DNA of 45,676 bases from CAZBGQ01 sp964491515 (GTDB taxonomy: Bacteria > Patescibacteriota > Gracilibacteria > UBA1369 > UBA12473). Below the pieces are notes generated by a model. It was not told the DNA's origin and ran no database searches. It was given only the letters and a program-made list of their open reading frames with translations. Shown piece by piece: positions 9,601 to 16,804 of this stretch. Position numbers and translations under genes: made by a program. Each line of letters starts with the position of its first letter. Position 1 is the first letter of the stretch. The stretch is taken from contig CAZBGQ010000010.1 of NCBI GenBank assembly GCA_964491515.1, forward strand, positions 1 through 45,676, read 5' to 3'.

Positions 9601-10028
9601 TTATCTTGGGAAGTGGGGAATATTTAATCACAACAGAAGAGGGAGAAGTATTGTCGACTAACAGTGCTTTAGCTCAGGATATTATGGATTTCGCTGAAGA
9701 ATTTGAAACTGGTGATGACGATGATTCCTCTACCGACGATGATGATGCCACAGCAGATGACGACGATGTTACGGTAGACGATGACGATGTCACGATTGAC
9801 GATGATGATGCCACTGCAAATGACGACGACGTTACTGTAGATGACGACGATACTACCCCTGAAGAAATTGATGGATGTGAAGGCTCCGGATGTAGTGTAG
9901 AAGGGCAAGCCGATGGAACAAATCTTGATCACATGCCTCCTATGAATGGGTCAGTCTTGGCAATGGCGGTTCTTCTCAGTGTTTTGAGAGTCCGTCGTAC
10001 TCGCATGTCAGACCCATGGCTTAAGTAG
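6675..10028 (+). CDS. Secreted MopE-type metal-binding repeat protein
   Basis: A 1117-aa exported protein. The start is set at ATG 6675 because the promoter's -10 element ends at 6653; an upstream TTG at 6657 lies before or at the transcription start. Order of parts: an unusually long signal region (acidic residues 1-34, hydrophobic Ala-rich 36-54, likely cleavage VALA/DPDE); a beta-rich domain to about 400; Cys-containing calcium- or copper-type MopE repeats about 404-823 (DGDGDGY, DCDDxN, NPGxxE, DNDCD motifs); a beta-domain about 830-1005; an acidic DDDDxTx heptad run about 1014-1061; then a GCEGSGCS motif, a short hydrophobic stretch and RVRRTR near the C-terminus. The tail resembles sorting signals such as MYXO-CTERM. 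It probably binds Ca2+ or another metal at the cell surface. The metal and exact function are unknown. Confidence 0.8.
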   Translation: MEGSLSDKEIAAFMVLAMAGTVVDGNLSEEDRRGKVLAALAAATAASAASVALADPDEFYVGLNPSADMEVRDPGGVLLTSASVSLGGDPYHEDIVSLSTQDSTLVSVYDYSGINGGDVFEVTDSGVNALNLGMSHPMGLSVDESEGLFVVVDRDTSIVKVCETANPVNCEDYDLSSVGISLNKVQLHSTATEPYVVAFYQYDGWAVFSLGQDTDSDPFPDGVATWRAGSSSGYVTPDSEMYRFNGNQSITYTISAGIDELGAIEVDGSSLSSLASASYTPIGTMPFSVNGLSQADSNLYISGNGSFATGKLEQYSMGITPATTTWNASFSLGFAEQPAINGVSFDSDGDVWMAYSDWNGDDHFLEMDALNLTPTGVVQSFTGTPTDGVQVFSILTDGSSLPVDLDGDGADSTIDCDDNDPLNFPGNPEVCDGADNDCDTVIDNGFDGDGDGYTSCDTPIPDCDDGNAAINPGATEILSNGLNDDCNPATLDDPDTDGDGSPLSLDCDDGNATNFPGNSEVCDGADNDCDTVIDNGFDGDGDGYTSCDTPIPDCNDSDPSVSPGATEILSNGIDDDCNPATSDLPVDPDNDSDGFPASADCNDSNASIYPGAPETCDDGTDSNCDLSDNGGATIGLVPTFIDGDSDGEGADGASPVEYCPSEVPVATVLSAGADCDDGNALIFSGASETCGDGIDQDCDGADEVCPPGDNDGDGYSEEEDCDDTNAAVNPGVDELCSTVGVDDNCNNADESVEGYLAADAEDLCDDADGDGAGDPTSLATQCPAPGLVNETAPEDCDDSNPLRYEGAPELLNGQDNDCDGVDAPVIGQDIAGRDEAVLGSTTDVSEAGPNFLEAGGSNMTPVQVERNIDGFGDPVDLFAYSRVDPSQPGTFTVNRVGEPEIVVYEMPPDAPTNYVPATSASVTGSRLKVQHNIDGTIKYEVLNTTGNHRVEIDTTFYEPAMWDAFLAANPEEDDIFILGSGEYLITTEEGEVLSTNSALAQDIMDFAEEFETGDDDDSSTDDDDATADDDDVTVDDDDVTIDDDDATANDDDVTVDDDDTTPEEIDGCEGSGCSVEGQADGTNLDHMPPMNGSVLAMAVLLSVLRVRRTRMSDPWLK
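7965..8335. repeat. Exact 98-bp direct repeat (91-codon duplication) in the MopE array
   Basis: Bases 7965-8062 recur exactly at 8238-8335, a 273-bp (91-codon) period that keeps the frame. Similarity continues less perfectly on both sides, for example the ATEILSNG..DDCNPAT segment in each copy. This is a recent in-frame tandem duplication of one and a half MopE repeats. Confidence 0.9.
9714..9857 (+). repeat. Acidic heptad repeat DDDDxTx
   Basis: Seven near-identical 7-residue units (DDDDSST, DDDDATA, DDDDVTV, DDDDVTI, DDDDATA, NDDDVTV, DDDDTT) at the DNA level form a degenerate 21-nt tandem repeat. Aspartate codons GAT and GAC alternate, so the protein pattern is better conserved than the DNA. 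It probably forms an extended calcium-binding spacer in front of the C-terminal anchor. Confidence 0.9.
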
Positions 10029-10032
10029 GGAA

Positions 10033-10061
10033 TAGTCAAAAATCATTTTTTCTGGTATAAT
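10033..10061 (+). promoter_or_regulatory. Extended -10 promoter for the adenylate cyclase gene
   Basis: Perfect TATAAT (10056-10061) preceded by TGG (extended -10) with a 4/6 -35 TAGTCA (10033-10038) and 17-bp spacing. The leader before the ATG at 10094 would be about 26 nt and holds no Shine-Dalgarno site. Confidence 0.65.
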
Positions 10062-10093
10062 AATAGGAAGTATTCGAACCTGTTTTCTTCCTC

Positions 10094-12157
10094 ATGATTA
10101 AAAACAAAACAAAAAAACGTCTCATCTACGGAACCGCCATTGCAGTGGGGGTCACATTATTGGTGAGTGTGTTGGCTTCGTGGAATCCGCTCAATAAATG
10201 GCAGCTTAAATTAACCAATCGACTGTACACCGCCAGTTCTCCGAGTGAAGAGATTGTGATTGTGGGGGTTGATGAAAGATCCCTTGGTGAAGAAGGTGGA
10301 TTAGGGCGTTGGAATCAGTGGGATCGTATCTTGTACAGACAAGCTATCGATAATTTAGAGAGAGCAGGGGCAAAAGTAATTGGGATTGATATAATTTTTT
10401 CTGAAGAATCAAAAGGATTAACGGAAAAGGCATTAATGCATCTTCGTAAAAACGAAAAGACATTCAATGAAGGAATCGAAACCTATCTTGATGATCCACA
10501 TCCGAGTGATTTAGCGTTAGGGGAAACTTTTGAAAAGTATGAAAATATTTTTTTGGCGAAACTTGGAAATATCGATCGCGAAGATTCTAGCAAGGTAGCA
10601 ACTCCAGTTGAGCCAATTGAAATTTTAGGCAGTAATGCTCAAGCCGGATGGACCATTATTTACCCCGATGAAGATGATGTGGTAAGGCGAGTTCATCCAG
10701 AGCTTTATGATGTTCCTGCCAATGAATGGGACAAAACCTTTTCACTTAAAATTGCGGAATTTGTCGCGGGAGAAGAACTATTGTCCGATCCAGAACCATA
10801 TCTGATTAACTACCAAGGTACGTCACACACATTTAAGTCGATCTCATTTGTGGATGCCTACAATGGTATTTTCAAAGAAGACATTAAAAACAAAATCATT
10901 CTCATTGGCGCCACCACCGAGCGCCTTAAGGACTCCTTCCCGACACCCACCTCTCATGACATACTCATGCCCGGCGTAGAAATCCACGCCAATGCGATTC
11001 AGACTCTGTTAGAGGGCAAGTTACTTGCGGAGCAGGGACTTGTTTCTCAAATACTTACCATCGCGTTCTTAACGGCATTACTCACGTTTTTGGTTATGTT
11101 TATGGGGATTGGTCCGGGCTTGGGAGCCGCCGTCGGTATCATCGCGTTGTATCATCTGGGAGCCAAGCCGGTATTCGACCAAGGCCTAGTGCTGAATTTG
11201 ATCTATCCAAGCATCGCACTTTTCTGGGCGTATCTTTTGACCACACTCTATAAGTACCTAGTTGAGACACGAGAGAAGTCGCAATTAAGCGGGGCTTTCG
11301 CCAAGTACGTGAACAAAGACCTCGTTCAGAAAATCTTGGAAGATCCGGACGCCTTAAAATTGGGTGGAGCCAAGCGAACAATTTCTGTGTTTTTCTCAGA
11401 CATTGCCAATTTTACGAATTTTTCTGAAGCCAATACACCTGAAGCGGTGGTCGAACAGCTGAATCAATATTTCGACGTAATGGTAGGAATTATCATGAAA
11501 AACGGAGGCACTCTTAATAAATTCGAAGGTGATGCCATCATGGCATTTTGGGGCGCGCCGTTAGATCAACCGGACCATGCGGTGTTAGCTGCTCAAAGTG
11601 CGCTTGAATGTCGCGCTGCTCTCAAAGGACTTCATGAACGTTGGACGCAAGAAGGAAAACCACTCTTAGATTTTCGAATTGGACTGTCCTCCGGAGAAGC
11701 TATCGCTGGGAATATGGGCTCAGTGGATCGTCTTGAATACACAGTCATGGGTGACATTGTAAATTTGGGCGCACGCCTCGAAGCTGCCAATAAAGTCTAC
11801 GGAACGCACGTTATGATTTCTGGTGAAATGCAAGCGTTGTTGGGGGAAAACTTTGCACTTAGGCGTTTAGATCGTTTACGCGTAAAAGGAAAAGAGCAAC
11901 CCGTCGATGTGTATGAGCTCATCGCCCCAGCCGGTCAACTTACAGATAATCAAAAGCAAATAATCGATGCGTTTCATCAAGCCATCGAATATTACCGAAA
12001 CGGAAAATTTGACGAGGCCATTGTTCGTTTCAATCAAGTTGGACAATCTTGGCCGGACGACGGACCCACAAAAACGTATCTTAAACGATGTGCTGAGTTA
12101 AAAGCTAGTCCACTCACGGAAGGCTGGGATGGTACGTGGACGTTGACAAATAAGTAA
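10094..12157 (+). CDS. CHASE2-domain adenylate cyclase, membrane-bound
   Basis: A 687-aa sensor cyclase. Order of parts: an N-terminal membrane helix (about 10-29); an extracellular CHASE2 domain (about 45-310, with IVIVGVDERSL and GAKVIGIDIIFSE); three membrane helices (about 315-388); a class III nucleotidyl cyclase domain (about 425-605); and a C-terminal tail with a TPR-like helix pair (about 620-670). The catalytic residues are present: metal-binding D436 and D480, base-recognising K476 and D554, N557 and R561. The Lys/Asp pair predicts ATP rather than GTP as substrate, so the product should be cAMP. It is likely to answer an unknown extracellular signal. It has its own promoter and stands alone; no cAMP receptor is visible in the window. 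Confidence 0.9.
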   Translation: MIKNKTKKRLIYGTAIAVGVTLLVSVLASWNPLNKWQLKLTNRLYTASSPSEEIVIVGVDERSLGEEGGLGRWNQWDRILYRQAIDNLERAGAKVIGIDIIFSEESKGLTEKALMHLRKNEKTFNEGIETYLDDPHPSDLALGETFEKYENIFLAKLGNIDREDSSKVATPVEPIEILGSNAQAGWTIIYPDEDDVVRRVHPELYDVPANEWDKTFSLKIAEFVAGEELLSDPEPYLINYQGTSHTFKSISFVDAYNGIFKEDIKNKIILIGATTERLKDSFPTPTSHDILMPGVEIHANAIQTLLEGKLLAEQGLVSQILTIAFLTALLTFLVMFMGIGPGLGAAVGIIALYHLGAKPVFDQGLVLNLIYPSIALFWAYLLTTLYKYLVETREKSQLSGAFAKYVNKDLVQKILEDPDALKLGGAKRTISVFFSDIANFTNFSEANTPEAVVEQLNQYFDVMVGIIMKNGGTLNKFEGDAIMAFWGAPLDQPDHAVLAAQSALECRAALKGLHERWTQEGKPLLDFRIGLSSGEAIAGNMGSVDRLEYTVMGDIVNLGARLEAANKVYGTHVMISGEMQALLGENFALRRLDRLRVKGKEQPVDVYELIAPAGQLTDNQKQIIDAFHQAIEYYRNGKFDEAIVRFNQVGQSWPDDGPTKTYLKRCAELKASPLTEGWDGTWTLTNK

Positions 12158-12200
12158 AATTAATCGGCACTAGAAATATAATTTAGGCAACCTCAATAAA

Positions 12201-12229
12201 TTGCCTCTTTGGTGATTGTGTTTTATAAA
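12201..12229 (+). promoter_or_regulatory. Promoter for the DDAH-like gene
   Basis: TTGCCT (12201-12206) and TATAAA (12224-12229) with 17-bp spacing; start near 12236. The -35 hexamer is also the right arm of a 6-bp inverted repeat (AGGCAA 12185-12190 with TTGCCT 12201-12206) that may help end the cyclase transcript, although only a weak T-run follows. The promoter position excludes an upstream in-frame TTG (12216) and supports ATG 12255. Confidence 0.55.
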
Positions 12230-12254
12230 TAGGGTATTCGTTAAACTCATATTT

Positions 12255-13274
12255 ATGAAAAATCCATCAGCACCTTGTAAATATTTGATGATGATGGAAT
12301 CGCCCCCACAAGGAATGGGCTATTGGCCGGAAGGAATTGGAAATGCGGCGCCAGGAAACGGACACATGCTGGACTCTCAAGAAATTCAATGGCGAGGTCA
12401 CATTGACGTTTTGCGGGAAGAGCACGGGGATTTGATGAGATCCCTGATTGAGGCTGAGGTGCCTTTGATCGTCGTTCCTTATCCCTCCCCGGAACTTTTT
12501 GACCAACCGGGAATAACACAGGATATTGAGTTTATGAGGGATCCTTCACTGGGTGCACAGAGAGGGGAGGCTTTGATTCTTCAAATGGGCGCCCCGAGTA
12601 GAAGGGGGGAAGCCGAAGTAACAGGGATTATCTATGATGCGTTAGGAGTGCCACACAGGACTGCACACAGGGGAATTCATGAAGGAGGAAATACGAAAGA
12701 AATCCAGATTGGAGATGAAACATGGTATTTTTCCGGAACCTCAAAACGATCAGGAAGAGATGGATTGGAAGAAGCCTCAGAGTTTTTAGGTAATTCCGAA
12801 GAAGGAGTGAGGCATGTTTTATTGGCGGTGGACAATGGGCTGCATGTGGATTGTATTTCTACTGGGGCCGTATCTCCAGAGGGGCAAGTGATTTTATCGT
12901 CATGGATGGATGGATTTACGCCCGACTCACAGCGAGCGATTGAACAGGCTGCTCGAGATTTAGACGCCGATTTATATGAATTGGATAAGAAAGATGCAGA
13001 GGAATTAAATAGTAATCGTATCCAGTGGGGTGATCATCTATTTACAACGGGGCGCTTCAATAATAGAGCTGCTCGTGAAGCGATTGATAATTCAGGGCTT
13101 CAAATTCACGTAACCCCTTTATCTCAAAACTTGCGTTTAGGAGGCGGCATTCATTGCCTAACAAAAGAAGTATTCATGCACACGCCGGTAGATGCGGCGA
13201 TGGCAACTGCACACCTCACAGAATCAGGCCTATTTATTCCAGGAGGAGAAGTCAAAATTTATAACAACTATTAA
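12255..13274 (+). CDS. Guanidino-modifying enzyme, DDAH/amidinotransferase-like hydrolase
   Basis: A 339-aa member of the arginine deiminase/DDAH/amidinotransferase superfamily, which acts on guanidino groups of arginine derivatives through a covalent Cys intermediate. Visible motifs: FMRDP (93-97), HEGGN (142-146), the catalytic His in GLHVDC (H197) and the nucleophile in GGGIHCLT (C301). The acidic partner is likely E143. Possible substrates are methylarginine, arginine or another guanidine; sequence alone does not decide between dimethylargininase, deiminase and amidinotransferase. The ATG at 12255 is used because the promoter covers earlier start codons. The next small gene begins 1 nt after the stop. 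Nearness to ctlX, argS and the arg operon suggests a role in arginine turnover. Confidence 0.8.
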   Translation: MKNPSAPCKYLMMMESPPQGMGYWPEGIGNAAPGNGHMLDSQEIQWRGHIDVLREEHGDLMRSLIEAEVPLIVVPYPSPELFDQPGITQDIEFMRDPSLGAQRGEALILQMGAPSRRGEAEVTGIIYDALGVPHRTAHRGIHEGGNTKEIQIGDETWYFSGTSKRSGRDGLEEASEFLGNSEEGVRHVLLAVDNGLHVDCISTGAVSPEGQVILSSWMDGFTPDSQRAIEQAARDLDADLYELDKKDAEELNSNRIQWGDHLFTTGRFNNRAAREAIDNSGLQIHVTPLSQNLRLGGGIHCLTKEVFMHTPVDAAMATAHLTESGLFIPGGEVKIYNNY

Positions 13275-13275
13275 C

Positions 13276-13671
13276 ATGACAGTTCAAACACTCGAGACCC
13301 TTTCACAAGAAGAAGTTACGTTAAGTACTCGTATCGGAGCCATGACCGATTTTGCGTTGGGATACCAGCGTGTCAGCCAACCTGAAATAATTCCTGCATC
13401 CACGGTGGATGAATTGAGGCTTCGTTTTGCAAAAGTAATCGCCCGTGTCACCGCATTAGAGGACATAGCTGATGATCTCATCCGAGGTTATAGCCGTTCT
13501 TTGACGCCAACGGATCAAGTCCTACGTGGGGTTTTTGAGGAAGTTGATTTAAGTGAGCCTCTCTCCATTGAGGGGATAGATTTAACTCAGTTAAAAACAC
13601 GCATTTCGGCTCTTGAAGTCAGGCTTGCAGACCCAATGAAAGGGTATTTCCGGGGGACAGCCGCCGCTTAG
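13276..13671 (+). CDS. Small hypothetical protein downstream of the DDAH-like enzyme
   Basis: A 131-aa protein I do not recognise. It is soluble, acidic and mostly helical, without Cys or membrane segments. The start is ATG 13276, 1 nt after the stop of the DDAH-like gene; a longer frame opening at 13192 overlaps that gene by 83 nt and is unlikely. The motifs ISALEVRLADPMKGYFRG near the C-terminus and IADDLIRGYSRSL in the middle look like related helix-turn units (both end in a GY-R pattern), suggesting an internal repeat. The tight coupling suggests a partner of the upstream enzyme. Its stop is 1 nt from the stop of the convergent ctlX-like gene. Confidence 0.65.
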   Translation: MTVQTLETLSQEEVTLSTRIGAMTDFALGYQRVSQPEIIPASTVDELRLRFAKVIARVTALEDIADDLIRGYSRSLTPTDQVLRGVFEEVDLSEPLSIEGIDLTQLKTRISALEVRLADPMKGYFRGTAAA

Positions 13672-13672
13672 A

Positions 13673-14647
13673 TTAGAAAACTTCAGCTAGCATACAGCGT
13701 GCGCTTCCGCCTCCAGCCGTTTCAATGGTTTGAAGATTGGCAGTCAAAATTTCTGATCCACTATCGGTGAAAACCGCTCGTTGCTCTTCGGTTAGTGCAT
13801 CGTGGGCTTGTTGAGACATAACCCAGATACTATCACCATCAGTGTTATGAACTTCAAGCATGTTCCCTGCAAAATGATTAAGCTGATCCATGGAAATCTC
13901 AAGAATGGTATGACCAGTTTCTTCAAGCGTGTTACGAACCCAATCTAATGAAGTTTGTTGTGGAATAGCCTCAGGGCAAAGAACTGCCACCTCATTACCT
14001 ACAGACATTAGAACATTGGTATGGTAGATAGCAGCCCCGTCTACTTGAACAGGATCAAATGAAACGACACGGTATCCAAGTTTAGAAGCAAAGGTCTCAA
14101 GAGAATCTGGAACTGTACGCTCGGAGAGTGCAGCATAAACAATTCCATACTGGCGGTCTAAGACCATGCTCCCAGTACCCTCTAGTGGAGCACCTTCGTC
14201 TTCGAGATGAGATAAATCGGTCTTATCAGGGAACTCGTGCCCGGCCTCAGAAAGCGCTGCCAAGACATCAGGTTCTAATTCTCTTTCCGCACGGCGATTT
14301 TCTGCTTTCATAGGATAGGTAACTCGGCGGCCACCTTTGTGAAGTGACAACCAATTATTGGGAAATATTGAGTCTGGAGTGTCAGGAGTTTCCGTGTCTT
14401 GAACCACCACCACATTGATTAAACGGGCGCGTAATTTTGCAACAAACTCATCAAACTCAGCTAAAGCTTGTGCTTGAACCTCCGCTTGAAAAGCCGCAAT
14501 CTCTTCCTCCGTTTCAGGTGCTCTTCCATCAGGTTGAATTTCTTGCTGGAAAGTATTATCTCCCATGGTTTGCTCATTGCAGCGAAAATTGGCCGGGCGA
14601 ATCATAAGAACAGTGTCGGTGGTTTGGGGGCTGGATGAGAGTGTCAT
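13673..14647 (-). CDS. ctlX: Citrulline-utilisation hydrolase CtlX-like protein
   Basis: A 324-aa protein of the amidinotransferase superfamily with marks of the CtlX subgroup: FPNNW (95-99), EGTGSMVLDR (156-165), the catalytic His in YHTNVLM (H209) and the nucleophilic Cys in GGGSARCMLAEVF (C318) close to the C-terminus. CtlX is described as hydrolysing citrulline toward ornithine. In the same genome region the arginine pathway makes citrulline, so the enzyme could return excess citrulline to ornithine; this is inference. It lies 28 nt downstream of argS on the same strand, and the AT-rich gap may hold a weak promoter. No Shine-Dalgarno site. The family call is good; the exact reaction is less certain. 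Confidence 0.7.
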   Translation of the reverse strand: MTLSSSPQTTDTVLMIRPANFRCNEQTMGDNTFQQEIQPDGRAPETEEEIAAFQAEVQAQALAEFDEFVAKLRARLINVVVVQDTETPDTPDSIFPNNWLSLHKGGRRVTYPMKAENRRAERELEPDVLAALSEAGHEFPDKTDLSHLEDEGAPLEGTGSMVLDRQYGIVYAALSERTVPDSLETFASKLGYRVVSFDPVQVDGAAIYHTNVLMSVGNEVAVLCPEAIPQQTSLDWVRNTLEETGHTILEISMDQLNHFAGNMLEVHNTDGDSIWVMSQQAHDALTEEQRAVFTDSGSEILTANLQTIETAGGGSARCMLAEVF

Positions 14648-14675
14648 AGTAAAGTGTATTAGAATATAAAAAAAC

Positions 14676-16670
14676 TTACATACGTGTGGGAACCTGGATA
14701 TTTAGGAGATTAAGTCCTTTCTCAAGTACTAGAGATACGGAACTGAATATACGACGATAGGCGGCTTGTTGGGCCTGAGGCATATTTTTGTAGCGTGGGA
14801 AGTCGGGACTGTTTAGAGAATAAGCTTTATTCGAAAGAGAGGCCAGTTTATACAAATAATCTGCCAATGTATGTGGATTAAAGGAAGCAGCAGACGTGGC
14901 CAATATCCCAGGGAAATCACCCAGTAGTGAGAAAATAGCATGGAATTCTTTCGGCATAGAGCTAAGGAATTCAGTGGAGAATGGGGCGGGCTCTTCATCT
15001 ACAGCAAGTGCTTCCATCAGACGCTTCACTCGGACCACCGCGTATTGAAGATACGGGCCACTTTGGTTCTGAAGATTTAGCATGGATTCAGGATCGAATT
15101 CCATGTCACGTTGGCGGCCTTGTGTGAAGTTTTGATAAAACAGTGCGCCAACACCAATGGCTTGTGCCGCTTCTCTTAACTCTTCCGGATCGGCTTCTGC
15201 TCCATAGCGTGCTTCTAATCCGCTAAGCGCGGATTGGGTCAGTTCATCCAATAATCCTTCCAATCCGCCAGCCCCTTCGCGGCTGGAAATTTTCTCTCCA
15301 TTTTTAAGCATCAGTCCAAAATTAACATGAACTCCTTCACCTTCTTCGATATCTCCTAATAGCCTAGAAATTTCGAATAGTTGGCTCATGTGATTCTGCT
15401 GCTCATTTCCAATAACATAGAGTGCGCGATTGGCACCAAAAAGATCTTTGCGTTTACGCATGGCCGCTAAATCACGTGTTAGGTAGAGAGAGGCTCCATC
15501 TTTCTTTTGTAATAGTCCAACATTTCTGCGCCCACCGGTGTCTGCTCCTTCCGAGAAATCGACCAGTACGGTTCCTTCTTCGTCACGTGTTGCAATCCCT
15601 TGTTCAAGAGCTTCTCGGACAGGATCTCCCATGTCGTCTTGATAGAAACTTTCACCCAGATACATGTCAAATTCTACGCCAAGCCGTTTATACAATCGCT
15701 CAAATTCAATCAGAGATAAACGTCGAAATTCCTTCCATAGATTAATAATTTCAGGGTCTCCATTTTCAAGTCCTGAAAAATTGGCTCGACCTTCATTTGC
15801 CAATTCACTCTCGCCAGCAGTTTCTTCGGCCTTAATAGCTTGCTTAACGCGCTTATACAATTCTGCCAAAAAGGCGACCGGATCTTTTTCCGGATCAATA
15901 GTAGTACGGACCTCATCTGCCCAGCGACGGTGAGCACTTACCAGCTGGCCGAATTGCGTGCCCCAATCTCCGAGGTGATTGATTCCATACGTGATTGCAC
16001 CATTTGCCTCAAGTAAGTTGATGAGAACTTGTCCGATGAGCGTAGATCGAAGATGGCCGACATGCATAGTTTTAGCAATATTCGGACTTGAAAAATCGAT
16101 CACCACTCGTTCAGAGCCAAGCGAATCGGAGTTCCCATAGTCACTTCCCATCGCTTCCACGGTGGCAAGAATATCATTCTCTAAGGCGGGTTGATCAAAT
16201 TCAACATTGAGATAAATCCCTGCCCGGTGAAGTTTGACGGGGAAGGGGAGTTGTGCTTCTAGCTCAGCAGCTAATTTAGGAATGATTTCTTTCATGTAGC
16301 GCCTCATGGGTGTTCTTTTATCTTCACCCTCTTTACGAATGAGCAAGGAAGGCAATTGAATAGAAACATCCCCTTTAACATGAGAAGGAGCAGAGGCAAG
16401 TTTAATGTCTTCTGGAGCTAATCCATAGGATTCTAGCGTAGTGGCAACGGCCGATTTTAACGCCGCTTCACGTGCTTGGACGGGATAGGATTCAAACGAA
16501 GGCAGAGTGGCTAATGCCGCGGCTGTTTCTTTAGATGTACGCAAGGTGATTGCTTCTTCGGCAAGACCCGCATTGGTAGCTTTAAGGGCATCGAGAGCGT
16601 GAGCCGGTTGCTCAGGCTGTGTCAGTCTTTCGGACTCTAGTAGAGAGGCATCCGTAGGATCTTCAATCAT
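14676..16670 (-). CDS. argS: Arginyl-tRNA synthetase
   Basis: ArgRS, 664 aa, class I aminoacyl-tRNA synthetase that charges tRNA-Arg. The HIGH motif appears as HVGH (203-206) inside SSPNIAKTMHVGHLRS, and the KMSKS loop is represented by KISSR near residue 459 (GEKISSREG). The C-terminal DALR-type anticodon-binding helices end in VQVPTRM-like residues. The N-terminus is about 75 residues longer than in E. coli; the extra segment is polar and rich in Ala/Glu, and a later start is possible. It sits next to ctlX and the arginine biosynthesis genes and has its own promoter at 16697-16726. Its product directly sets the level of uncharged tRNA-Arg that the T-box in front of argG should sense. Confidence 0.95.
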   Translation of the reverse strand: MIEDPTDASLLESERLTQPEQPAHALDALKATNAGLAEEAITLRTSKETAAALATLPSFESYPVQAREAALKSAVATTLESYGLAPEDIKLASAPSHVKGDVSIQLPSLLIRKEGEDKRTPMRRYMKEIIPKLAAELEAQLPFPVKLHRAGIYLNVEFDQPALENDILATVEAMGSDYGNSDSLGSERVVIDFSSPNIAKTMHVGHLRSTLIGQVLINLLEANGAITYGINHLGDWGTQFGQLVSAHRRWADEVRTTIDPEKDPVAFLAELYKRVKQAIKAEETAGESELANEGRANFSGLENGDPEIINLWKEFRRLSLIEFERLYKRLGVEFDMYLGESFYQDDMGDPVREALEQGIATRDEEGTVLVDFSEGADTGGRRNVGLLQKKDGASLYLTRDLAAMRKRKDLFGANRALYVIGNEQQNHMSQLFEISRLLGDIEEGEGVHVNFGLMLKNGEKISSREGAGGLEGLLDELTQSALSGLEARYGAEADPEELREAAQAIGVGALFYQNFTQGRQRDMEFDPESMLNLQNQSGPYLQYAVVRVKRLMEALAVDEEPAPFSTEFLSSMPKEFHAIFSLLGDFPGILATSAASFNPHTLADYLYKLASLSNKAYSLNSPDFPRYKNMPQAQQAAYRRIFSSVSLVLEKGLNLLNIQVPTRM

Positions 16671-16696
16671 GAGAAAACGTTTAAGACTAGGGAATA

Positions 16697-16726
16697 ATCT
16701 TAGTTCGATATATCAATATTTGTCAA
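16697..16726 (-). promoter_or_regulatory. Promoter for argS
   Basis: Reading on the minus strand: TTGACA (16726-16721) and TAAGAT (16702-16697) with an 18-bp spacer. Start of transcription near 16690, a leader of about 20 nt before the ATG at 16670, no Shine-Dalgarno site. The rest of the 16671-16804 gap is AT-rich; a TTGTCA/TAGATA pair further upstream could be a second, weaker promoter. Confidence 0.6.
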
Positions 16727-16804
16727 CCAATATGTGAAGACATGGGGTTAAATATAGTCCCATATCTATAAATAAAATGGGTATTTGACAATAAAATAAT
16801 GGGA

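Noticed and set aside
10070..10082. tRNA-like TTCGAACC near the cyclase leader
   Set aside because: No acceptor stem, anticodon arm or CCA context surrounds it.
12216..12254. Upstream TTG start adding 13 residues to the DDAH-like enzyme
   Set aside because: It falls between the -35 and -10 elements of the promoter.
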